The notes beneath the pieces were generated by a model. That model was given only the letters and a program-made list of their open reading frames with translations, searched no databases and was not told the DNA's origin. Of a stretch of DNA of 64,000 bases, positions 54,836 to 64,000 are shown piece after piece. Made by a program: the position numbers and the translations under genes. The DNA is taken from the NCBI GenBank assembly GCA_036320915.1, contig JAXBDG010000022.1:248001-312000 (forward strand). The letters run 5' to 3'. The stretch comes from Linnemannia elongata. Taxonomy: Eukaryota; Mortierellomycota; Mortierellomycetes; Mortierellales; Mortierellaceae. Each line of letters begins with the position of its first letter. Position 1 is the stretch's first letter.

Positions 54836-57800
54836 CTTTGTTTGGAAGGTGGGCGAGTGAAGGTGGTGAAATGAATGCTTAGTTACGCTTAGTGCAGGTT
54901 AAAGCGATAGATATGAAGAGAAAGAGGATCGTGTTAGGAAAGTAGGAGAGAAGGAAAGGCGGAAGATAAATGTCGAGAAGTGTAGTGAAGAACAAAATTA
55001 ATGGACAAAGAGGTTGGTTCTGTGGAGCGAGTGTTTATAACTCCCTTACTCTTCTTCCCTTCCTCCTCCTTCACCTCTTCCTCGAATATTGTGGTAAGTT
55101 GTCCTCCTGTCACTTTTGTGGAGAGAAGAAAAAAAAAAGCGCGCACACGCGAACGAATGAGGAGAAAGTGGCAAGCCTGAGGGAGAGATCGAGAGGAGGG
55201 GCTAATGGAATAGAGAGTTGGGGGCAAAAAGGGAGGGAAGGGAAGGGAGGAGGGGGGAAGAAAAAGCCTTCATGCGTTGTAGGGTAAACTATGCATTGCC
55301 ATTTCTCCAGATGTAGTGCGTGGGGGTAACGGACATGTGCTGTCCATGCTTGCAGATGTATGTGTGTGGAGGTACAGAGTTTCTTTCCTCGGCTATTTTT
55401 CCCCTCTTTTTTTTTTTTTTTTTTTTTTTTTGTTCCAAGGAGGATTATGATCCTATCGGCGATGGCCTTGTTATGAACAGGCGAGCACAAATAGAAAAAA
55501 GGAAGAGAGGAGGGGAGCTCTCCCATCCGAGCCTTATTCCCTTTATTTTCCTGCAGGTGCTGGGTAATCAAAACAACACTAACAACAAAAAGAAAAAGAG
55601 ATGGGGTAAAATGTTCAAAGAAAAGTGGGGGAGGGAGGTGTGTGTAAGGAGGTGAAGGAGGGAACAAGGTAGAAAGAATTAGGGAGAGAGAAGGAAAAGA
55701 AATGAGGACGCGAAGGACCCTGATATTAGTCCACAAGGCTAACACATTCATTAGCACAACAAAAGAAAGAGCAGCGAAGGCCGAGCGAGAGAGAAGGGAC
55801 TAATGAGAAGCAAGCAGGGTGTGGTTAAAAAAGAAGGCAAGGAGAATGAGGATCATTAGCAATCTGTGGACATGGGACATTTTTGACAAGATCCATTTCT
55901 CCTGTCATACTTCATCAAAGACACCATGCTTGGTGCTTGCTTGTGCATATGCCCCTTACTGAAGGCATCCTCGTTCCCCACAAACAGAGCAAACCAGCCT
56001 CGGTTAAATCACCTCCCGCTACACCAGCAACAAGAACCCCTATTTCTTTTCCCTTTGTCGAAACTAATAGAGAGAGAATCTCCTTGTCATATGTCAACCC
56101 CATAGCGGTGTTGTTTGTACGTATGTTGTGATGCTAAGGAACGAGTTGAAAGAAAGAAGCAGCAGGGGTAGATTAAATAAAGGATTGTTTGTCCGAGCGA
56201 GAGGTATGTCTCCTCTTTTGTTTATTTTCTGTTTTCTTTGTCTTTTACTGGTTTTTTTTGTGAGGAAAGGGGTGCAACAAGACATGAAGAAATGGGGAAA
56301 TGGGGATTGTGCCATGATCGTGTGGAGAAGTGAGATAGGAAGACGCCACCAACTTTAGATGGTGAGACATTGAAAATAAAGGTTCGTGGCGAATAAATCG
56401 ATCGGATTGGCTTGTGATGAATTTTTACTATGTTTGACAACAGTACACAGAAACTAATATCTGCTGAGAACAGATCGTTCCTGAGCATTGTGAAGTGGCG
56501 AACACCATCGACCATCAGTCATCAGTCGTCAGCCATCAAATAATCAACACGATCAAACGATCAAGACAAATATGGTCGTCCAACACTGCTCAGGCAGGTG
56601 CGGTCGTGGCACAGGCAGACAGGAATCGAATATCTAGAAAACCCGATATCATGTATGCATGGTTAATCGTGACTGTACTTGCATGGATGCTTGTCTGGAC
56701 AAACGCGATTCATCGGCACACGACCTCCTGTCTTTCTCGTCTTTCTTGATGCACTCAAAGATAAAAAAGAGAGGCAGGACCGGTTTTTAAAGGCATGAAA
56801 CACATGGTACTCTTTTACCTTGAAGAGTACCCTGTTTGATAAAGGCCGTTTACTCCTGATCCTTACCATGCATATCACTTCAACGTTGCAACAGGAGTGG
56901 AAGAAAGGGAGAAAGCGGTTTATGAGAAAAAGAGCGAAAAAGAAAAAGAGGGCTCTCAATTATGTGCAACAAAACGAGTACTTATTTTTCAATTGAACCA
57001 TCGCATAAAACAGCATTGAAGTCCAGCAGAGAGGGTCTTGTCCAACCAACCAACCAACCAACCAACCAACTAACCAACCAGCGTTGTTGTTGAATGTAAT
57101 TTCAATTTGGTAAATGAGGGCAGTTATGGTTGCACTAGCTTTGCTTATACAAAAGACCTTTTTTTTTTATGAGTCCTGTCTCTCTCTCTCTGTCCAGTTG
57201 TCCGGTTGTCCAGTCGATTACTTACTCCATGCCATGGCTGGAGCCCTGTGTTGTTCTCCCCTCCCGTAATAATAATAATAGCCGTTAGCGCTTTTACTTT
57301 TTGTTTGATCGCTTTTGGGCTTCTATCTTTCCTATCTTCAGCTGCTCCTCTCCCCTTTCCTTCCCGACGTCGTCGTCTTGTTGTTGTTCAGTCTTCTTAT
57401 TTTTTGATTAGCCTTCCTCTCTTCTCTGGAAAAACGACCTAGACTCCTTTTTTCTAGGTAGAAGGCAATCGTTCTGCTTTCTTCTTCTTCTCTTTCTTTA
57501 CTCCTCAACTTTCTTGCCACTTCACCCCTTCTCACCCTTTCTCCTTCACTCCCCCTTCCCCTTAAACCCGTCTCTTGCTGCTCATCTTCACAGGGTAAGC
57601 ATCACCACGGACTCCAACATCACCTAGGACAGTAGGACAGGAAGGACAGACAAGGACAATTGAATGCAACAACCAGGAAGGACGCACACCGACTGGACTC
57701 GGGACAACCCAAGCACAGTAGGGTAATCAGGCCGGGACTTGCCTTCATCTCACTAACCACCGCGTCTGCTTTCTTTCATCTATCCTCCTACCATGGGCGC

Positions 57801-57946
57801 AGCGTTATACAGGTTGGGTCTCTAACATCACACCGACTCATCAGGAGGAACCAACACACGAGAAACAATTCAACCATCATTCCAAACAGGACCTGATCAC
57901 CCTCTGATCCCTCTCTTTCCCGCTTCCACCCCTCAGCCCAGCAGGA
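54836..57946. other. Gene-free stretch of 3.1 kb
   Basis: No coding region is supported. It contains a T-run near 55411-55431, purine-rich sequence, and a CCAA tetranucleotide repeat at about 57043-57080. CT-rich sequence from 57180 is probably the promoter and leader of the phosphoesterase gene; an intron in that leader is possible. Confidence 0.5.
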
Positions 57947-59485
57947 ATGTCCAACTTTAGTGCGAACAAGTCGGGCATGTCGACACAGCACCAGCGCAGG
58001 CAGAGTATGCCAGCACCCACGCCCATCTCGACCAACGTCACTCCGACGATCATCGCCACCCCGCCATCTGCAACGGGGACAGGAATCCTCGGTGGGCGAT
58101 TCCACAGCCGACACCCTATGCTCCTCCACGGAGGACCTACCAATCGATTCTCGGCCGCGTTCGAGAGTCTTCTCTCGTATATCCCACGAAGAAGGCGTCA
58201 GATCCGATACCCGCTTGTTCTGGGTCTGGGCCTTTACTTTTTCCTAGTCTACCTCTACTTTCAGGACGCCTCGACATGGACGACCATTGCTGGGTTCAAG
58301 TTCAAGAACCTTTCGTTCAATTGGGGCGCCAAGCTGTGTTCGTACCGCAAAGATCCGATGCTCTTTGTTAAGGATAGCTCCTCGGTTCTGGTGATCTGGG
58401 AAATGAATTGCCAGATGACCGAGATGGACCTCGTCTGGAACCCAGTAGAGGCAGCTGGATCACAACAATACCAACAACAATTACATAGCAGTGGAGGTGA
58501 ACTCAACATCGCCTCGACAACGATCAATGCCTTAGACAAGACCCATGTCGTCTACACAGCCACCATCTCTGGAATCCCTGCCGTCAACACCAACATCACC
58601 TACTCGATCCGCCCACCCAGGATCCTGTCCCATCTCACCCGCACCTATACCTTTGCTCACCTCCCCAACCCCCCACTCCTCAAGGATCGCGAGATCGCCC
58701 GCTTTGGAGCTATCTCTGACAACCAGTGCGAGGTCAAGCAGTTCTTCAAGGTCCTAAAAGCTATGACTGAACACCACAAGGTCGATTACCTAATCCATGC
58801 CGGCGATGCAGTCCAGGAATACGACAATCTCGATAACTGGCAGACGGACTTTGCATCGCCTCTCTCATACTTCAGGATTGGACAGACGACACCCTTAATT
58901 TACACCCACGGTAACCACGACTATGATATTGAGGGCGAGTACCCTTACACCGGGAAGCGCACATGGCACGCCTATACCGTTGCCGGTGTCCGATTCATTG
59001 TCCTCGACTCGAACCTTGACCGTCGTGAGCAGGATGCTTGGTTGGAGGAGGAGCTCAAGTCTGAGGAGTGCAAAAAGGCGTGGTTTAGGGTCGTCTTGGT
59101 CCATATCTCGCCTTACACACAGTACTGGGAGAAGGCCGCCTGGGAAGGCAAGGGCGAAAAGCATTGGGGATCGTTTGTCCGGGACCGCTATGTGCCTCTG
59201 TTCCAGCAGCACAATGTCGATTTGGTCATTTCGGGGCACCAACACAACTACATGCGCGGCCAAGATGATCATATGGTCTACACGATTATCGGAGGCGCTG
59301 GAGGACAGCTTGATGAGGAGCAGGTTGAGGACTACCCGGCCTGGGTCGGGGGCAAGGTCAAGTTCCGTCACCACTATGTCCTCATGAAAATCACGGGCGA
59401 CCGCCGGCTGATCTGGGAGGCGTATGATGCCGACTGCGGGTCGCGTTTGGACGCCTTTGTGCTGCACTCTAGGACCGAAGTATAG
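57947..59485 (+). CDS. Membrane-anchored metallophosphoesterase, purple acid phosphatase-like
   Basis: Single exon, 512 residues. A cytosolic Ser/Thr/Pro-rich N-terminus ends in RRRRQIR, followed by one transmembrane segment (about 89-105, PLVLGLGLYFFLVYLYF), which predicts a type II membrane protein. The catalytic domain carries the metal motifs in order: D258 (GAISDNQ), GD at 286-287 (HAGDAVQEYD), GNHD at 322-325, H386 (VLVHISPY) and H431/H433 (GHQHNY). A beta-rich, fibronectin-like region precedes it (about 140-235). The motif set is closest to purple acid phosphatase and related calcineurin-like phosphoesterases. The DNQ spacing at the first motif lacks the usual second His. The substrate is unknown. 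Confidence 0.87.
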   Translation: MSNFSANKSGMSTQHQRRQSMPAPTPISTNVTPTIIATPPSATGTGILGGRFHSRHPMLLHGGPTNRFSAAFESLLSYIPRRRRQIRYPLVLGLGLYFFLVYLYFQDASTWTTIAGFKFKNLSFNWGAKLCSYRKDPMLFVKDSSSVLVIWEMNCQMTEMDLVWNPVEAAGSQQYQQQLHSSGGELNIASTTINALDKTHVVYTATISGIPAVNTNITYSIRPPRILSHLTRTYTFAHLPNPPLLKDREIARFGAISDNQCEVKQFFKVLKAMTEHHKVDYLIHAGDAVQEYDNLDNWQTDFASPLSYFRIGQTTPLIYTHGNHDYDIEGEYPYTGKRTWHAYTVAGVRFIVLDSNLDRREQDAWLEEELKSEECKKAWFRVVLVHISPYTQYWEKAAWEGKGEKHWGSFVRDRYVPLFQQHNVDLVISGHQHNYMRGQDDHMVYTIIGGAGGQLDEEQVEDYPAWVGGKVKFRHHYVLMKITGDRRLIWEAYDADCGSRLDAFVLHSRTEV

Positions 59486-59665
59486 AACAACCGAAGAAGA
59501 GCTGGCCCTCTTTTTTTTTTTTAGCCTTGTTCTATATAGTCGCTTCGTAGATCTATCCTCAACCTTCTTTTTTCTTCGCATCCCCTAATATACTCTTTCC
59601 TGCTTTGTTGTCATCTTCACGTCGCCATTGTTGTTCTTTGTCGCCGTCTTTTGTTTGGACACTCC

Positions 59666-59698
<33 letters not shown>

Positions 59699-60600
59699 GA
59701 TTAGTCATCGCCGATGAAAAGCCACACCCTCGTCCCAAAAGGCCGTTCTAGCCAAAGGGCAAAAGTAATTTATGGTACAATGTTTAATTTTTTTTCCCAT
59801 CGGGATCGTTCCATCTTTTTTATGTATCATGTTCTGTCGTACGTGTGTGAGTTGGACATGCGCATTTTTTTATTTTTTTTTCTCAGGGTCCTGTTCATTG
59901 TGGTCGGTTTTCAATGAGTACAGCGTGAGTCAAGGCAGTCGTTCAACTCTGTTCGCGGCCGCTAACGGGTGCCCGTGTAAGAGAATAATTGTGAGCACAT
60001 CTCACTACTTTAGACTCCCCTTCCTCGTCCTGGAGCCATTGTTTGCCTTTCTGGACTGATTTCGATTGTCATACCTTGCATCGTGGTCCTCTCTCCCGGG
60101 AAATGGCCTATCAAACAATTCGCGATGCGATGACAACCGTTTTGACGACAAACAAAGAGGGCATAATTGCCATTGAGAAATGGTTCTTACTTCAATGGAT
60201 ACAACTTTAAATTCAAAACTGCGGAGAAATGAGGCCAGGCCCCGTCTCTTTTTCCTCTTATTCATTGGATGGGCATGTTCACACCGCAGCCCTTGTTTAC
60301 ATTCTGCTACAGCATCCCCCAAACGCCCAAAAAAAATTAAAAAAGAGTTTCTACTTTACTTTTGATGAAGCGCGGGTCCAATCCTTTTGAAAGGAACGAT
60401 TGGTAAGTGGTCCGACGTGTCCTTGTCCTTGTTGTTATTGGCATAAGGAAAAAGATAAAAGGGCGTACAAAAAGTCGCGTTCGAATCTCATTACTTTGAC
60501 TCTTCTCTACTCATTTCACTTGTCTTCATTCACCAAACCCACACCTCCCCCCCTCAAACCACCCAATTTCTTCCCACGACAAACAAACCATCAAAAAAAA
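59486..60600. other. Intergenic stretch
   Basis: 3' region of the phosphoesterase gene with a CT repeat near 59676-59699, then the promoter of the glutathione-transferase-like gene (AAGATAAAAGGGC near 60450). No gene is supported. Confidence 0.5.
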
Positions 60601-61695
60601 ATGGTCAACTCAGTCCCAACACTCTACATCCTGAACCGGAACTACTCTACCTGGTCCCTGCGTGCCTGGCTGGTGATGCGCTACTTCAAGCTCAACTTCA
60701 ACCTCGAGCTCCTCATTCTGGGAACACCTGAGATCCCCGATATGGGGATCCCCGCTGCAGATGCGTTGATGAGTCGTGCAGGACCAACTTCCAAGGTTCC
60801 CGCGCTGCACGTTGAGAAGCCTTCGGGTGGTCACCATATTGTCTTTGAGACTTTGGCGATCGTGGAGTACCTTGCTGAAGGTAAGACATCATCTCTAGTT
60901 CTTGGGGTTGTTTGCTAGATATGGTTGGGTTTAGGAGAGTGTTCTTGGTGGTTGGGTGTTAGGTGAGGTGTTGTCATTTAAGGATTGGAGTACATTGGAG
61001 TCATAATCCTTCGAGAAAGAATGAATTTGTTCCATAATTCACCCAGCACCTTTCGCTACTATGGTCCTTGGGTCGTAGCAGGAAACAATGAACTTATGCT
61101 CTTCAATCCCCCCCTTCACTTACCTAATATCCCTCACCTTTTGAGCACCCCTCATTTTTGTCCATGTTTTCCCGCATTCGAAACCTCGGAAAAAAAAAGA
61201 GTGAAAGAAGTGGATAATAGAAACTCAGCACGTTTCTTTTACTTAAGAACAGAGCATATTTTTCCCTGGGCAAATGACTGCCAGCCAGCAAGGAAGTACA
61301 AAGAGGCGCGGGGGGAGGAGATGGGTGCAAGGCGCAGAGAAAGGTAAAAAGGAACGCACTAAAATAGACGTGTCTACAAAAGGTACTTCTACGAACATTG
61401 GTTCCTCATCTTACAAGATGACTCGCTGGAGATTGAGATGATAGAGAAACATACGAACATTGAGATACCGAAGGTGGAAAAACGGAAGGAGAAGAAGGGG
61501 GGGCTAGACCTTGGGCCTTCTTGGATGACGATGCTTTGCTGTGTGGCCTGGGCGCGGATTGTTTTCTCCGAAAGAGGATGTATGTTGTACTGTATACGCC
61601 CTACTTCAGACACCACCGGCGGGCGAGGTTCATTCCAATTGAAACAAGGACCTTTTGGCTGAGAGCAAGGTCAGCTGGGCTGCGAGCTGCTTTCT

Positions 61696-61732
<37 letters not shown>

Positions 61733-62829
61733 CCGTTTCTGCTCAGAAGAAAAGAGAGGAGAGGGGCTAAGAAAACACCACACAAAAGGTTCATCGACGC
61801 CAAATCGGGGAGGCATTTATTATCCCGGTCGGTTGCTCCGTCTTTCTTTGCAGAAGTATCTCTTTATATCCGGCTGGGATACCCTTCATAGTCTAGCACC
61901 ATCTAATCGTTTGATGAACGGTTGAACTTTAGTGGGAAGAGTACCGGCGTAAACTCTCTCCTTGTTGTTGTTGTTTTTTTTTTTTTTTTTTTTTTTTTTT
62001 TGAATGTCTTCAAAGAACTACTTGTCTCAACTTTACTGCAACGCAACATGCATGAGCTTCGTTCGTTTGTTATTCCTTGTTGTCGTTCTAGGCTTCATGA
62101 GTCGTTTTTGGTTTGGTTTGGTTTGGTTTGGTTAATAGCTGTTGTGTTTTGTTGGTTGGACCTTGACTCGTTTTTTGATTTTGTGTTTTTGAAAGGAAAG
62201 AGGTTTCTCGTTGTTTGCTAACTATCCCCCGGTTCCAATTCAAGCATAACTTTGAACTCTTCCATGTCTCTCTTTCTTTCCCTCAGCTCTGTTCGAACGT
62301 GTTTACAATGTACATCTCAACTCACCACTTCTCTCACCATTAAAAAAAATGACAAATAGATTATCCTGAGATCTGGCCTACCGACCGCTACGACCGTGCG
62401 CTCGCCCGCTCGCTGGCCGCAGAGATGGCCACTAGCTTCTTTGGGATTCGCAAGTATAACATGAACATCCGCGGCCGGTATGCCTTTGACCCCGAACTCT
62501 ATACCGCGGATACCATCAAGCAGTTGGCCCGTATCTCAAGCATCTGGGAGGACCTCCGATCCAAGCAGGTCGGCAAGGAGGGGGATAAAGGATACTTGTT
62601 TGGTCGCTTCACCGCCATCGATGCCATGTATACACCCGTGGCGTTCCGTCTTAAGACCTACTCGTTGAGAGACAAGATCCAGGGCCAGCATGCTCAGGCT
62701 TATATCCAGCGACTTTTGGACACGGAGGAAGTCAAGGAATGGGTCGAGCTCTCCAAGAAGGAGAAGGAGGTTATCCCCGCCGATGAGATGCCTGGTTATG
62801 AGGGCAAGCAGCTCACTAACGTTGAGTAA
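60601..62829 (+). CDS. Glutathione S-transferase-like protein
   Basis: Exons 60601-60880 and 62360-62829 join in frame to 249 residues. The N-terminal thioredoxin-fold half is MVNSVPTLYILNRNYSTWSL with a Ser/Thr near the usual catalytic position (NYSTWSLRAW), SKVPALHV (cis-Pro loop) and ETLAIVEYLAE (the E-[ST] glutathione contact). The C-terminal helical half runs from DYPEIWPTDRYDRALARSLA. The family call is from overall pattern, and zeta- or Ure2-like subclasses are possible. The 1,479-nt intron is more than ten times the usual length here and contains two T-runs (about 61698-61732 and 61975-62001); it has no coding content. Confidence 0.83.
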
Positions 62830-64000
62830 AAAGAAGGGAGGAGGCTGAGAAAAAAATTTGGCTGTGCTTTTTGCGTCCTCTTTTTCTTTTTTATTTTGAG
62901 CTGTACGACGTTCCATGGCGTAACCCAGGGAATGAAAGAAAAACTGTAATAAAAGATCCAGTGGTTTTTTTCTCACACGACTAAACCCTGGCTCATTCAT
63001 TCTTATGAACGAAAAAAAAAGTGGACCCTGCATCCATGCGTAGTTTAATTGATGTGGGAGAAAGAGAGATGCGAGAGATGGGGGGGGGGGGGGGGGGGTG
63101 AGATGAGGGGAAATAACATTAACATTTGTGGCGGGTCAAGGGACGATAATGAGAAAAGTGGACACACACGCAAATATCCCCCCCCCAAACTGTGAAGTTG
63201 GATCTAGAAAAAAATCGGCAAACAGCGACGAACGACGCCGATGAAGCACAGATCACCCTTTATTTTCCGTTTGTCCGTTTGTTCGTTCAAGTTGGTTCTT
63301 TGGTGTTCCTTTGGGTTAGGTGTTGGTTCTATTATCGGACCCAGTTTGTTTAGCTGTTTTGTTATCTGCTTCATTGTTTGTTTTTTTTTCTCACGTAACA
63401 AAACTGACTGGTCAGAGACAACGAACGAAGGGAAGGGTAGCAAAAAAAGAAATAATAATCCGACTGAAAATACGGAATAACCGCAGTTGGGCGAAAAGGT
63501 AAACAAAAGGAGGCGATGATGACGGAGGAGGGGAGAGGAAGGGGAGGGGAGAAGGAGATCTATCGGGAGGAACGGGCGAGAGGGAGGCATACACAACAAC
63601 AACAGCAACAACGACAACAACAAGTTTCTTCTTTTTTTCAAGTCAGAAGGAAAACAGTACGGGTATATACCACTCTTGGCATTCAACTGACTGAAAAATG
63701 TAAAAGGGGTTTGCTCGAAGGGACGAGAAGAGACGAGAAGAGACGAGAAAGAAGCAGAAGGTGAGAGCAGACCATGAACAGGACGAGGGATATTGTGGTT
63801 CTTGTGTATGTACACATTGGCCCAATGGGAAAGCGAGGAGGACCCGCCCCGGTTTCTGCTTGCTGGGCTGGCTTGACTGGCTGGCTTGGTCTCTTCGTTC
63901 AAATATATATTCAAATAGGAAGGGGGAAGGATAGGATGATCGGGCTTGAAGTCCGTTGTCAATTACGTATTTGTTCAGGAAGAGAAATGAAATGGACGAA
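62830..64000. other. Gene-free right end of the window
   Basis: It has an uninterrupted G-run at about 63080-63098 that could form quadruplex structures, CAA repeats near 63595-63620, and GAGACGAGAAGA repeats near 63721-63750. A 252-codon minus-strand frame at 63204-63962 was judged spurious. Confidence 0.5.

Noticed and set aside
61698..62001. SINE-type insertions marked by the two T-runs in the glutathione-transferase intron
   Set aside because: No target duplication and no AATAAA-like tail next to either run could be found.
63204..63962. 252-codon minus-strand open frame at the right end
   Set aside because: Leu/Ser/Pro-rich low complexity, no domain, runs through CAA/TTG and GA repeats; looks like chance openness of biased sequence.

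Overview
The window reads as nuclear DNA of an early-diverging fungus, most likely of the Mortierella/Mucoromycota type. The fused folate enzyme (aldolase, pyrophosphokinase and dihydropteroate synthase in one chain), the AIP1, NNF1, GAL1 and APT1 homologues, and dense short introns (mostly 80-130 nt, GTAAG-type donors, many TAG acceptors) point to a fungus. Long A/T homopolymers lie between genes. The taxon is an inference from gene content and architecture; no rRNA is present.

Layout: 114-1839 is the 3' part of a sphingosine kinase (+). 1840-5965 has no protein gene. It holds a tRNA-Gly, two retroposon insertions with perfect target-site duplications (one a tRNA-headed SINE) and three copies of an unidentified tRNA-like small RNA. 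5966-12929 carries three minus-strand genes: mitochondrial intermediate peptidase, the multifunctional folate enzyme and an unknown His-rich protein. 14318-16509 is an FAD-dependent aromatic hydroxylase-like gene.

17177-28320 is the accessory heart of the window. Between a tRNA-Met and a tRNA-Leu lie three related Mutator-like elements with 9-bp target duplications: a 426-bp MITE, an older non-autonomous element, and, nested in the older one, an 8.0-kb apparently intact element (20106-28128). The intact element encodes a zinc-finger-like protein and, in eight exons that join in frame, a predicted 1,366-residue protein. That protein combines a Ulp1-type cysteine protease, an acidic pentapeptide repeat, a FAR1-like DNA-binding domain, a MULE DDE transposase and a SWIM finger.

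29792-42003 returns to host genes: a ten-exon ZFC3H1/Red1-like nuclear RNA-decay scaffold (-), the kinetochore subunit NNF1 (-) and, divergent from it, the actin-disassembly factor AIP1 (+). 42810-50437 holds a Doa4/USP8-type deubiquitinase (+), adenine phosphoribosyltransferase (-) and galactokinase (-). 52659-62829 holds a hormone-sensitive-lipase-type hydrolase (-), a membrane-anchored metallophosphoesterase (+) and a glutathione-transferase-like gene (+) with one unusually long intron. No gene is supported after 62829.

The host genes are mostly unrelated housekeeping functions, not a cluster. The coherent system here is the mobile-element island: the element termini, their target duplications, their placement about 60 bp past tRNA 3' ends, and the compound protease-transposase gene fit one transposon family. 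Exon boundaries were chosen by splice consensus plus reading-frame continuity and were not tested against transcripts.
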